A stretch of DNA of 26,543 bases from Acidaminococcus sp050873445 (GCF_050873445.1 NZ_JBNMIU010000030.1:1-26543), one strand, 5' to 3'; shown: positions 6,945 to 15,154, numbered from the stretch's first letter. Notes: generated by a model not told the origin, from the sequence alone. Program-made: numbers and translations.

Positions 6945-7019
6945 AGTAGCGTGGTCGCCGAACCGATTACCCGATCACCATTATCAAAACCTCCCTACAC
7001 ACGTTCAACCAGAGAGGGA

Positions 7020-7045
7020 AAAGGACCCGGAAATGGGTCCTTTTT
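7020..7045 (+). terminator. Rho-independent terminator before the head region
   Basis: AAAGGACCC (7020-7028) pairs with GGGTCCTTT (7035-7043) around a GGAAAT loop, followed by more T. It lies only about 75 bp after the candidate late promoter and upstream of 7094. Late transcription must pass it, be antiterminated, or make a short RNA. Confidence 0.75.
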
Positions 7046-7093
7046 CTTTGCCCCGTTGTAACTCCAGCAAGTACGTAAGACAAGGAAACGCCT

Positions 7094-8593
7094 ATGGATA
7101 AATGGAACAGAATTAAACTAAAATTAGCGAAAGCGCGACTTCAGCTGCTGCGTTTTACTATGGATAAATGGTATAATGATGGTACAGAGAAGAACCCTGA
7201 AAACTGGCGCACTATCAATGGCAGCCATGTACTGGTACAGAATGGAAAGATTGTTTCCGGTGCTGGTGGGAAATTCAGAGGGAATACGTGGACGGGACGT
7301 CATAATCGAAATCCACTGGCAGGGGCACATCGGTACATTGGGCCAAGGTCAGCGCCCGAGGATGTGCCGTTATCTTCTCAATGGAGAAATGTCCCTACGA
7401 AAGAACAGCGGCATCGAATCGCGAAGACTGCAAACGCTCTGACCGGTTTAAGAAAAAGCTGCGAAGTACCTGAATGGCGGCAAAAAGAGATTAATCAGAA
7501 AATCACGGAAGCATTCCAGGGCAAAATTTCAAATCGGGCCCTTATGGCTTACCATAAATCTTTGCTGAAAGACCTGAAACCGAAACAGCCCGCCACTCCA
7601 CCACAAAATATCGCAACGAAAGCGACTATACCTCCTGATGGAAGCGGGACAATGAATCAGCAAACGGGGAAACCTAAAATCTTCGACTTCCCTGCAGCAT
7701 TTTCCGCAAGGGGAGAAAACACAAACACGAAAAGAGTGATCGCTTACATTCAAGGGCTTGCGCAAGCAGACTCTACGGCAAGTACTATTTATGCAAACCT
7801 TGGGAAGCTACAAAGAGGAACAAAAGCTCTCAGAGTTATTCATAAAAAAGGCGGGTATTTCTGTCCCCATGGAATCGGGCCGACTCCGATGGAAATAAAT
7901 TATCCGCGGGCTGCTAAAGACAGCGACCCAGATAGTTTAAAAGCAAGAAAAATGCAGACCTTCTTCCACGAAAATATGCACATGGCGGATTGGTGTGCTG
8001 GGAGAGGAAAAGGGTTCTACTCTGCTCATCACAGTGGACTGGAAAATGCCATAAACAATGCAAAAACGAATTATTATCCGGGAAACGAAGTGCAGAATTT
8101 TCTAAAAGACTGCTCTACACGAACTACTAAGCTGGCCAGCGATGCTAGAAAAAGGGCTTATAAGGAAACTCTAGATGAAATTAATGAGGTCAGGGAAAAA
8201 TATAGAAGCGGAGAGATTGACTGGTACAAGTTTACCAGCAAAGCCAAGACAATCAAACACAAACAGGCTGCTTTAGTAAGAAAATATACAGAAGGGGGTC
8301 TGGAAGGGGAGGACGGCCGTTGGGGAGCCTTGTGCGATATTTACGACGCCCTTTCTGACGGGAAAGTATATACTAACGATACTTTAAAACTTGGGACTCG
8401 ATGTGGGCATGGCGTGAGCTATTACAAAGGAGATCCTGAAAATGCCGCATTGGAAATGACGGCAAACTGGGGTGTTTTAAGGATGCAAGCACCCAAACTT
8501 GCCGCTATGTTCGCCAAAGACAAGCCGGAGGTTGCAAAACAGCTGGATCAGGTTCTTAAAGAGATTGCAGAGGTGAGTAAAAATGGCAAATAA
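7094..8593 (+). CDS. Phage protein with shared N-terminal module and zinc-metallopeptidase-like domain, 499 aa
   Basis: Residues 1-30 are a basic amphipathic helix (DKWNRIKLKLAKARLQLLRF). Residues 35-68 carry a module (NPENWRTINGSHVLVQ, GKIVSGAGGKFRG, W) that recurs in the gene at 14066. Residues 70-190 are a basic linker region. The C-terminal domain has HENMH at 292-296, a zinc-binding HExxH motif, and a downstream conserved-looking ENAALEMTANWG with E454 as a possible third ligand. No known family is certain. A-rich base use, with many AAA and GAA codons, contrasts with GC-rich terminase genes. It overlaps the next gene by 11 bp. I infer an effector or toxin delivered with the virion, or an enzyme acting on host proteins. 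Confidence 0.5.
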   Translation: MDKWNRIKLKLAKARLQLLRFTMDKWYNDGTEKNPENWRTINGSHVLVQNGKIVSGAGGKFRGNTWTGRHNRNPLAGAHRYIGPRSAPEDVPLSSQWRNVPTKEQRHRIAKTANALTGLRKSCEVPEWRQKEINQKITEAFQGKISNRALMAYHKSLLKDLKPKQPATPPQNIATKATIPPDGSGTMNQQTGKPKIFDFPAAFSARGENTNTKRVIAYIQGLAQADSTASTIYANLGKLQRGTKALRVIHKKGGYFCPHGIGPTPMEINYPRAAKDSDPDSLKARKMQTFFHENMHMADWCAGRGKGFYSAHHSGLENAINNAKTNYYPGNEVQNFLKDCSTRTTKLASDARKRAYKETLDEINEVREKYRSGEIDWYKFTSKAKTIKHKQAALVRKYTEGGLEGEDGRWGALCDIYDALSDGKVYTNDTLKLGTRCGHGVSYYKGDPENAALEMTANWGVLRMQAPKLAAMFAKDKPEVAKQLDQVLKEIAEVSKNGK

Positions 8594-8891
8594 AAGCGGA
8601 CTGCGCAATCTGGGGTTTGAAAAAGACAGTGATGTGTACGTTTCCTACGTAAGAGCCAATGGCGGATCTACCAAGGCAAAGCAAGAGGTCATCGAAGAAA
8701 TGAAAGAAATTGCAGAGTTACAGTGCGTAGGGGATTACTGCCCGGAAAGTTTCATCAGCTCTACGAATAGGAAAAATCTGGATTTGAAAATCCGTGTGTT
8801 GGCTGCAGTCATCGATGGAGGTACTCCGGGCGATATTCCTGGTTACGAAAAAGCTTACGATGATTATCCGAACGATGGTAGAGTTTACTAA
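8583..8891 (+). CDS. Partner gene of the metallopeptidase-like protein, possible immunity or inhibitor, 102 aa
   Basis: ATG 8583 lies inside the end of the upstream gene, after AGAGGTGAG, so translation is coupled. The protein is small, acidic and helical (VIEEMKEIAELQCVGDYCPE), with a C-terminal GGTPGDIPGYEKAYDDYP. No family is recognised. The toxin-then-small-acidic-partner order, overlap and A-rich composition fit an immunity gene, but this is only inference. A strong terminator follows. Confidence 0.45.
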   Translation: MANKSGLRNLGFEKDSDVYVSYVRANGGSTKAKQEVIEEMKEIAELQCVGDYCPESFISSTNRKNLDLKIRVLAAVIDGGTPGDIPGYEKAYDDYPNDGRVY

Positions 8892-8907
8892 AAAGAGTTA
8901 TATCAAG

Positions 8908-8937
8908 AAAACCGCTTCGATAACGAGGCGGTTTTTT
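8908..8937 (+). terminator. Rho-independent terminator
   Basis: AAAACCGC (8908-8915) pairs with GCGGTTTT (8928-8935), extended inside by TTCG/CGAG around an ATAA loop, with T tract to 8937. It closes the accessory pair and separates it from the terminase operon. Confidence 0.85.
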
Positions 8938-8966
8938 CATGCCTAAAATCAGCCGAGGTGAAACCC

Positions 8967-9404
8967 ATGGCAAAAGGAAAATACGGCCGCTGGCTTGAAC
9001 CCGACGGCCTGACCCTTTTGCAGGGCTGGGCCAGGGACGGGCTGACGGACGAACAACTAGCAAAGAAGATGGAAATTTCTCCATCAACTTTGTACGAATG
9101 GAAGAAACGGCATCCGGAGATTTCGGAGGCCCTAAAGGTAAGTAAGGAATCTGCGGACTACAAGGTGGAAAGCTCCCTTTTCCGGTTGGCGATTGGCTAT
9201 GTAGATGCGGAGGGAAAGTGGCATCCGCCAAACATCACGGCCATCATTTTCTGGCTGAAGAATCGGCAGCCCCAGAAATGGAGAGAGCAACGGGGAGCGA
9301 CTGACATGGGCAATGTTGAGCCAGAAGGTCCATCTCCCATGCAGCAGCTGGTAAAGAGCCTGCAGGATGCTGCCAGAGAGCGTAAGAAGGGTGAGGAGAA
9401 GTAA
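8967..9404 (+). CDS. terS: Terminase small subunit, 145 aa
   Basis: TerS recognises the phage packaging site and recruits TerL. Residues 15-60 hold a helix-turn-helix (WARDGLTDEQLAKKMEISPS, TLYEWKKRHPE) of the kind in Firmicute TerS proteins, followed by a helical part ending NITAIIFWLKNRQPQKWRE and a basic tail. ATG 8967 follows GAGGTG at 8955-8960 at the right spacing; a GTG at 8958 in the same frame is less likely because it overlaps the SD. The stop overlaps the TerL start by one base. Confidence 0.85.
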   Translation: MAKGKYGRWLEPDGLTLLQGWARDGLTDEQLAKKMEISPSTLYEWKKRHPEISEALKVSKESADYKVESSLFRLAIGYVDAEGKWHPPNITAIIFWLKNRQPQKWREQRGATDMGNVEPEGPSPMQQLVKSLQDAARERKKGEEK

Positions 9405-10651
9405 TGGAGTTTGGGAAGTGGGGGAGTAAGGCTTTAAATTTTATCGCTACGCCACCTCAGGAAGATGCCTTTATCACCATCCTGGAAGGCAGCGTAAGAA
9501 GCGGAAAGACCGTGGCCATGATTCCCAAGTGGATCAACTACATTATGATCGGGCCGCCGGGGCTGCTGCTCATGAGCGGGGTCAGCAAGGATACAGTGTA
9601 CGACAACGTCCTGAACGATTTGTTCGATACCCTGGGAGATAGCCACTATAAGTACAACCGGCAATCTGGTGACCTGGATATATTCTGGACGGACGCTGCG
9701 GGCTTTCATTCCCGCCGGGTAAAGGTCGTAGGGGCCAAAGATGAAGGCTCTGAAAAGTATATCCGTGGGAAGACCCTGGCTGGGGCCTACTGCGATGAAC
9801 TCACCCTGATGCCGGAGCGATTTTTTAAGCAGCTCCTCAACCGTTTGTCTGTAAAGGGAGCCCGGCTCTACGGGACCACCAACCCCGACAGCCCCATGCA
9901 CTATCTGTACAAGGAATATATTACCGACGAAAGAAAGCGCCAGGAGGGTATCGTAAGGGATATTCACTTTGAGCTGGACGACAATCCCAACCTTCCGGAG
10001 GAGTACAAGACCAATATCAGGAATTCCTACTCCGGTATGTGGTTCCGCCGGATGATCCTGGGCCAGTGGGTCCTCGCAGAAGGTATCATCTACGACATGT
10101 TCAGCGAGGAAAACCAGTACGACACCGACGATTTGACTCCCAGGGATCGCAGCCGGTGCCGCCTTTTTGTGTCCATGGACTATGGGACCAAGAACCCCAT
10201 GGTATTCTTGAAAATCCTGGACGACGGTACGGACATCTGGGTGGATGATGAGTACTACTGGGACGCCAGGGCCATGCAGCGGCAAAAGACGGACTCTCAG
10301 TACGGGGAAGACTTGATGGATTTCGTGGACGGAGAGCGGCCGGACTTCTGCATCCTGGACCCGTCGGCCGCCAGCTTCAAGCTGGTATGCCAGGGTAAAG
10401 GACTCCGGATGAAGGAGGCAGACAACTCCGTCAACGATGGTATCCGTGTGGTGGCCATGCTGCTGAGTCAGGGACGCCTTCACATCAACCGGAGGTGCAA
10501 GCACACCATCGAGGAGTTCCAGGCGTATGTCTGGGACGAAAAAGCCGCAAAAAACGGGGAAGAAAAGCCCCTGAAGACCATGGACCACGCAATGGATGCG
10601 CTGCGCTATTACTGTAAGACTATGATTCCGAAATGGAGGTTGCGGGCATGA
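9404..10651 (+). CDS. terL: Terminase large subunit (packaging ATPase-nuclease), 415 aa
   Basis: The N-terminal ATPase has a Walker A variant GSVRSGKT (29-36, K35) and Walker B ending in DE (D131-E132 in AGAYCDELTLM). The C-terminal RNase H-like nuclease has acidic residues in FVSMDYGTKNP (D259), CILDPSA (D319) and MDHAMDALRYY (D394/D398). The full length, 415 residues, is normal for PBSX-type TerL. TerS overlaps it upstream and the portal gene overlaps it downstream by 4 bp. It cuts and pumps DNA into proheads. Confidence 0.9.
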   Translation: MEFGKWGSKALNFIATPPQEDAFITILEGSVRSGKTVAMIPKWINYIMIGPPGLLLMSGVSKDTVYDNVLNDLFDTLGDSHYKYNRQSGDLDIFWTDAAGFHSRRVKVVGAKDEGSEKYIRGKTLAGAYCDELTLMPERFFKQLLNRLSVKGARLYGTTNPDSPMHYLYKEYITDERKRQEGIVRDIHFELDDNPNLPEEYKTNIRNSYSGMWFRRMILGQWVLAEGIIYDMFSEENQYDTDDLTPRDRSRCRLFVSMDYGTKNPMVFLKILDDGTDIWVDDEYYWDARAMQRQKTDSQYGEDLMDFVDGERPDFCILDPSAASFKLVCQGKGLRMKEADNSVNDGIRVVAMLLSQGRLHINRRCKHTIEEFQAYVWDEKAAKNGEEKPLKTMDHAMDALRYYCKTMIPKWRLRA

Positions 10652-12612
10652 AGAAAAAATTCAAAGAAAGAAAAAGGCAAAAGACGGACGCCCGGGCCGT
10701 CCATACCAGGGATAGTTTCCAGAATCCACTCACCAGGACCGGGGCATTTATGCCGAATGCCCTGGAAGCAACCCAGTACCCGCTCACCCGGTTTACCTGG
10801 GACTGGCAGACCATCAACAGCTTGTATCGGTCCCACTGGATCGTCCGCCGGATCATCGATACCATCCCTGCGGATATGGTCAAGAACGGCTATAAGATCC
10901 TGTCCCAGATGGCTCCTGACGCCATCCAGAAAATCCAGAAGACGGAAAAAAGGACCCGGACCACAGCCAAAATCCTCGACGGGATGAAGCTGGGCCGCCT
11001 CTATGGGGGCGCCGGTGCTCTGATCATGATCAAGGGCCAGTACGACGAACTGGATCAGCCTTTGGACCTGGACAGCATCATGCCAGGGGATTACAAGGGC
11101 CTCCTGGTTCTGGATCGCTGGAGTGGCATCACGCCGGAGATGGACCTGGTCAACGACCTGGATGACCCGGAGTTCGGGTTGCCCAATTTTTACCGGGTAA
11201 GCTCTGACAGCCTGGACATTGGGGTCAAGGTACACCACAGCCGGATCATCCGGTTCATGGGGCGGCCACTTCCCTATATCGAGCAGCTGGCCGAAACCTA
11301 CTGGGGTGCGTCCGAACTGGAGCACGTGATCGATGAACTGCGGAAGCGGGACAACGTGAGCTGGAACATCGCCATGCTGACATTTATGGCCAACCTCCGG
11401 GTCATGAAGATGGAAGGCATGTCCCAAATCCTGGCCACAGGAAGCCCACAGGCCCAGCAGGATCTCTATAATGTGGTTCAAGGCATGAACGCCATGATGA
11501 ACAATTCCAGCATGCAGATCCTGGGTGAAAATGACAGTTTCGAAACTCACCAGTACACTTTCGGAGGGATCGCTGACACCTACGACCGCTTCATGATGGA
11601 CGTGGCTGGGGCCGCCGAAACCCCGGTCACGAAGCTCTTTGGCCGCTCTCCAGCCGGGATGAACGCCACCGGGGAGAGCGACATGCAGAACTACTATGAC
11701 ACCATCGAGGAGAAGCAGGAAAGCGAGCTTCGGCCAATCTATGACAAGCTCCTTCCAATCATGTGCATGAGCACCCTGGGGGCAGTACCGGACGATTTGG
11801 ATTTCGACTTTAATGCGGTCCGGCGTCCCAATGAAGACGAAATGAGCGATCTGGCCAGTAAGAACACGGACAGTGTGACTAAAGCCTTCCAGGCCGGACT
11901 GATCAGCCAGCGCACCGCCCTCAAAGAGCTTCGCAGCCAGAGCGAGATTACCGGCATGTGGACCAACATCACCGACGAAGACATCGAGAAGGCCGACGAC
12001 ACCATCCAGGACCCTAACGAGGGTATGCCTGGTATGGGCGGCATGTTCGATAGTTCAGAGGGGAACGTAGGAAGCCCTGAGAAGGGAGAAAACGAGGGAC
12101 ACGATAAACCTCATGGGCAGGGAGAACTTGTACAGAAAAACGGGCTGCAAAGAACGACTGATGCATGGGAAGAAAGCAAGCACTCAAGAGGTGGGAATCC
12201 GAAAAATAGAGGGCAATTCTCTAAAAGCAGTGGAAGTAAAGAGTTGCTAAAGAACAGCAAACGTGATAAAGTGGTCGTGGATCCAAGCGGACCAAATAAA
12301 TTTATTAAACATGGATTCATGAATCAGAAATTAAAAGAAGAACACATAGATAAACATCTTGCAGAATTCGGCAACATAACTAACGAAGAGTATATCCAAA
12401 GAGGAATGAAGCTGCTTCAATCTGGAACCGGGAAAGGCATACTGGGGCACGTTGATAAAAACAATATTTTAATAAGGTATGATGTAAAAAAGAACGAATT
12501 TGTTAAAGGCCGCCCGGATCGTGGAATTTATACATATTTTCGACCGAAACAGAGGTTAGAGTATTACGAGAAAATGAAGAAAGGAGACTTGGAACATGGA
12601 GGAAGAGAGTAA
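10648..12612 (+). CDS. Phage portal protein (DUF1073 type) fused to a C-terminal toxin-like domain, 654 aa
   Basis: Residues 1-455 are a DUF1073-family portal (LTRFTWDWQTINSLYRSHWI, then YGGAGALIMI, SRIIRFMGRPLP, TKLFGRSPAGMNATGESD), the dodecameric ring through which DNA passes. Residues 456-530 are a low-complexity linker with the phage-toxin junction WEESKHSRGG, NRGQFSKSSGS. Residues about 540-654 resemble BECR-fold (Barnase/EndoU/ColicinE5/RelE-like) nuclease toxins: EEHIDKHLAEFG, NEEYIQRGMKLL, ILIRYDVKKNEFVKG, GIYTYFRPKQRLEYY. DNA for the extension is much more A-rich than the portal part, which suggests an acquired piece. ATG 10648 is preferred over 10633 because GGAGG at 10634-10638 is its SD. 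Toxin family assignment is inference. Confidence 0.7.
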   Translation: MKKKFKERKRQKTDARAVHTRDSFQNPLTRTGAFMPNALEATQYPLTRFTWDWQTINSLYRSHWIVRRIIDTIPADMVKNGYKILSQMAPDAIQKIQKTEKRTRTTAKILDGMKLGRLYGGAGALIMIKGQYDELDQPLDLDSIMPGDYKGLLVLDRWSGITPEMDLVNDLDDPEFGLPNFYRVSSDSLDIGVKVHHSRIIRFMGRPLPYIEQLAETYWGASELEHVIDELRKRDNVSWNIAMLTFMANLRVMKMEGMSQILATGSPQAQQDLYNVVQGMNAMMNNSSMQILGENDSFETHQYTFGGIADTYDRFMMDVAGAAETPVTKLFGRSPAGMNATGESDMQNYYDTIEEKQESELRPIYDKLLPIMCMSTLGAVPDDLDFDFNAVRRPNEDEMSDLASKNTDSVTKAFQAGLISQRTALKELRSQSEITGMWTNITDEDIEKADDTIQDPNEGMPGMGGMFDSSEGNVGSPEKGENEGHDKPHGQGELVQKNGLQRTTDAWEESKHSRGGNPKNRGQFSKSSGSKELLKNSKRDKVVVDPSGPNKFIKHGFMNQKLKEEHIDKHLAEFGNITNEEYIQRGMKLLQSGTGKGILGHVDKNNILIRYDVKKNEFVKGRPDRGIYTYFRPKQRLEYYEKMKKGDLEHGGRE

Positions 12613-12799
12613 GTACCACAAGTGCCTTTGTTGTGGTAAAGGGGTTGTAGAAGGAAATCAGCTCTATGATATTTGTAGTGTTTGTGGATGGGAAGACGAT
12701 CCTGTACAGGCGGAAGATCCTGATTTCCCTGGTGGTGCCAATACCATGTCCCTCAATGAAGCCAAAAAGGCCTGGAAAGAGGGCAGGGAGATTTATTGA
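12596..12799 (+). CDS. CPCC-type cysteine-rich protein, likely immunity partner of the portal-toxin, 67 aa
   Basis: The ATG lies 17 bp inside the end of the portal-toxin gene after AAAGGAGA. CLCCG (C10, C12, C13), then YDICSVCGWEDDPVQ (C27, C30) and PGGANTMSLNEAKKAW are the standard layout of CPCC proteins, small zinc-binding proteins often next to polymorphic toxins. Overlap with a toxin-like domain and the same A-rich context suggest that it blocks that toxin. A role as a stand-alone zinc protein cannot be excluded. Confidence 0.7.
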   Translation: MEEESKYHKCLCCGKGVVEGNQLYDICSVCGWEDDPVQAEDPDFPGGANTMSLNEAKKAWKEGREIY

Positions 12800-13119
12800 T
12801 TGATGAATTCAAAGCCATTTACAGGATTTTAACCGCTCTCAGAGCTGGGATGGACTGTGATGAATTCGACCAGAGGATGATTTCCCCGGAAACACTAGGA
12901 ATTACCCCGAACAAATGGGCCCACTTGCTCAGGATGATGGCGCAGAAGGGGTATATTGAAGGTATAGCCGTGGATGTGGCCGCTGATGGCCATTGCATAG
13001 TCAGCCTGAGCCACCCCGCAATCACCTTGGATGGGCTGGCCTATCTGCAGGAAAACAGCTTGATGCAGAGAGCCCACAGGCTGGCTAAAGGGATAAAAGA
13101 AAGCATCCCTGGTCTGTAA
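12796..13119 (+). CDS. YjcQ-like phage protein, 107 aa, TTG start
   Basis: Start is TTG at 12796 overlapping the CPCC stop (TTGA), with AGGGAG upstream; no in-frame ATG is near. The sequence FKAIYRILTALRAGMDCDEF, MMAQKGYIEGI, HPAITLDGLAYLQENSLMQR is the winged-helix YjcQ pattern found in phage and mobile regions. Such small proteins may regulate DNA or protein binding, but no function is proven. A terminator follows, so the transcript likely ends here. Confidence 0.7.
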   Translation: MIDEFKAIYRILTALRAGMDCDEFDQRMISPETLGITPNKWAHLLRMMAQKGYIEGIAVDVAADGHCIVSLSHPAITLDGLAYLQENSLMQRAHRLAKGIKESIPGL

Positions 13120-13137
13120 ATTGAACAACTGATTTTT

Positions 13138-13163
13138 AACCGTCCTTTCGAGGGCGTTTTTTT
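13138..13163 (+). terminator. Rho-independent terminator
   Basis: CGTCCT (13141-13146) and AGGGCG (13151-13156) form a stem with one T-G pair around a TTCG tetraloop, followed by seven T. It divides the portal/toxin group from the minor head gene. Confidence 0.7.
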
Positions 13164-13183
13164 GTTACTCAAAGGTGAACGCA

Positions 13184-14056
13184 ATGGGAAAGTATAAGCC
13201 CTTGTGGATGCCAAAGTACAGAATTGAAGCTGCCTTTCGGCGGCAACTCCTTGTCCTGGCCCGGAAAATCATCCGGGAGGTCGGGACCACGGAGGATGCC
13301 TACGAAATCCAGCAGATCCTGGAAAGCATCTCCCAGTCAAAAGAATACGAAAAACTGTGCAGGTCCGCGGCCATGAAAATGGTCACGGGCCTTTTTAGTG
13401 ACCAAGGCCATACTTGGCGTCAGGCAGCAGCCGCCAACAGCAAGGGCCGTATCATTTACCAGGCTCTGCGGAAAGAGCTGCAGGGGCCAGCCGGAGAAAG
13501 ACTGAGGGAACTTATCGACGACACTACATACCGGATCGTAACCCTGCCCCATGATATTGGGCATGAGGTGGCTGGTTACACGGCCAGGGAGTCCCTGAAG
13601 GGGCGCCGGGCAAGTGACATAGCGGAAGAAATCAAGAAGATGTTTCCCGACAAAACCCGGGCCAGGGCTGAGCTGATCGCCCGCACCCAGGTGTCTATAA
13701 CAAGCACGAATCTGACCCGGCAGCGGGCAGAGCGATATGGAGTCAGCTGGTATGTATGGCGGGCGGTAGGAGATGCCAGAACCCGGCACAGCCACGAAAA
13801 GATGGAAGGGGTACTGGTAAATTGGGACGATCCTCCGGCACCGGAAGACCTTTTCCCGGTTCTGAACGCAGATGGAAGCAGGCGGAAGAACACCCTGGGC
13901 CATTACCATGCAGGCTGCTGCCCGAACTGCCGGTGTTATCCGGAGCCCATAGTAGACCTGGACGAAATCACATTTCCCGCAAGGATATACATGAACGGGA
14001 GGATTACCCGTATCGGCCGGAAAGCATTTACAGCTCTCAGCGGAATCAAGGTATAA
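13184..14056 (+). CDS. MuF/SPP1 gp7-like minor head protein, 290 aa
   Basis: The C-terminal half has the family signature: ARAELIARTQVSITSTNLTR, then YVWRAVGDARTRHSHEKMEG, WDDPPAPE, and a CCPNCRCYPEP end. Members are minor capsid proteins near the portal that may enter the host with DNA. The ATG at 13184 follows AAGGTGAAC; GTG 13175 is part of that SD. No toxin is fused here, unlike many family members, but the next gene carries the shared effector-like N-terminus. Confidence 0.85.
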   Translation: MGKYKPLWMPKYRIEAAFRRQLLVLARKIIREVGTTEDAYEIQQILESISQSKEYEKLCRSAAMKMVTGLFSDQGHTWRQAAAANSKGRIIYQALRKELQGPAGERLRELIDDTTYRIVTLPHDIGHEVAGYTARESLKGRRASDIAEEIKKMFPDKTRARAELIARTQVSITSTNLTRQRAERYGVSWYVWRAVGDARTRHSHEKMEGVLVNWDDPPAPEDLFPVLNADGSRRKNTLGHYHAGCCPNCRCYPEPIVDLDEITFPARIYMNGRITRIGRKAFTALSGIKV

Positions 14057-14065
14057 GGTGATGGA

Positions 14066-14848
14066 ATGGATACAGATAAATTGAAAATGAAAATTGCTGC
14101 TATGAAACTCGCCGTTCTGGGTTTAAAGATCTCCCGTCTGACAATCGATAAAACCTACCCAAAGGACCGGGATCCCAAAAACTGGCGGACAATCAATGGA
14201 TCAAAAGTCCATCTCACAGAAGGTAAAATCGACGGCGGGGCAGGAGGACGATTTAACGGGAAGGCGTGGGCGGGGAAACAGAAACATGAATTTGTTTCGA
14301 ATCCCAAAGATGATGCCTCTAAGCAAAAAATTGATGATATGATCCAGAAGTATCATCTTCAGGCTGTGATGCATAACGGGAAGATGCGCGTTTTTACCAG
14401 AGCAAGTCTGAACGCCTCTGAAATCCGTGAGATCAAAGCTAACAGGGACAAAATCCTGGCGGCCATCAAGGCCAAGAAAGATGCCGAAACTGATCGCATT
14501 GCGAAGCGCCAGGCTAAAATCGATGCCATCCCTGGGCTGAAGGAAATCAAAGCAGCCCGGGAAGCTCATGCTCTCTGGCAGGCTAGGCTGACAGCCAGCA
14601 TTGAACGAGGTGCCAGTGGAAAAGGCGTCGGCCCGGAACCGAAATATGATTTTGAAGCAGCTTATAAAAAATATCCGCAGGCTCACGCCTATCTGGTGGC
14701 CGAACATGAAGCTAATAAGCACAACTATGAGATGGCAGCAGCTGGCAAGAAAGCGCTGGAAAAAGTCATCAACGGCCAGTGGAAAGAAGCCATGAAAGAG
14801 CTAGAGGACAGCAAAGCTGCAAACAGGAATGAACTTCTATGGGATTAA
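14066..14848 (+). CDS. Phage protein with shared effector-like N-terminal module, unknown C-terminus, 260 aa
   Basis: Residues 1-27 are a basic amphipathic helix and residues 36-68 repeat the module of the protein at 7094: DPKNWRTINGSKVHL, EGKIDGGAGGRF, then W. The rest is helical and charged (AAIKAKKDAETDRIAKRQAK, then YKKYPQAHAYLVAEHEANKH), with no recognised domain. Mosaic makeup with a common head and unique tail is like polymorphic toxins, but the tail does not show known catalytic residues. ATG 14066 follows AAGGTGATGGA. It is placed directly after the MuF-like gene, where phage effectors are often found. Confidence 0.5.
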   Translation: MDTDKLKMKIAAMKLAVLGLKISRLTIDKTYPKDRDPKNWRTINGSKVHLTEGKIDGGAGGRFNGKAWAGKQKHEFVSNPKDDASKQKIDDMIQKYHLQAVMHNGKMRVFTRASLNASEIREIKANRDKILAAIKAKKDAETDRIAKRQAKIDAIPGLKEIKAAREAHALWQARLTASIERGASGKGVGPEPKYDFEAAYKKYPQAHAYLVAEHEANKHNYEMAAAGKKALEKVINGQWKEAMKELEDSKAANRNELLWD

Positions 14849-14863
14849 TAGGAGGTGGGGCTC

Positions 14864-15046
14864 ATGCGTGCATTTTATGGGTCTAAGATTTCTCCCCACC
14901 TGACCAGGACCCCAGAAGGATTGGACGCTTCTAACTACTCTTTCTACACCAAAGGGGTGGTCCAGAACGTTCGCCGGGGAACCGGGTGGCTATGCAATAA
15001 AATAGAAGAATTTGCAGATAGAATTTGTGAAGAAGAAACAAAATAG
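14864..15046 (+). pseudogene. Truncated DUF2213-like prohead gene, 60 aa
   Basis: ATG 14864 follows TAGGAGGTGGGG. The start RAFYGSKISPHLTRTPEG matches the N-terminus of phage DUF2213 prohead (protease-like) proteins, where the following residues normally read F-L-I-C and a long protein continues. Here similarity stops after residue 20 and the rest (NYSFYTKGVVQNVRRGTGWL) does not fit. The frame ends at 15046. I infer that a deletion joined the 5' end of this gene to the far end of some other gene, removing the rest of the phage. Confidence 0.65.
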
Positions 15047-15154
15047 CAAAATATACATCTGCAGGAGAGTTCCTTCTTTGTTGTTATGTGGTGGTTTCTG
15101 ATTTTTACCGATTTTTCTTGCGTCAATCTTTATTGTCCTGCAATTTACACACAT

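Larger units (their letters stand above)
1..15046 (+). mobile_element. Prophage remnant, left end outside window, right end truncated
   Basis: This stretch is a collinear block of tailed-phage genes: recombination (ERF, RusA), replication initiator, late regulator, small and large terminase, portal and MuF-like head protein. Nearly all are on the plus strand with ATGA or TTGA overlaps. No integrase or lysogeny repressor lies in the window, so the left end is upstream. Scaffold, major capsid, tail, holin and lysin genes that should follow the portal and minor head genes are missing. The last phage gene begins like a DUF2213 prohead gene and then loses similarity, so the right side looks deleted. 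I could not identify an attachment site near 15050-15300, and no tRNA is visible there. Confidence 0.9.

Noticed and set aside
9434..11550. Long minus-strand frames (384 and 313 aa) opposite terL and the portal
   Set aside because: They are shadows of GC-rich coding on the plus strand; they lack SD sites and family motifs, while the plus frames have clear domains.
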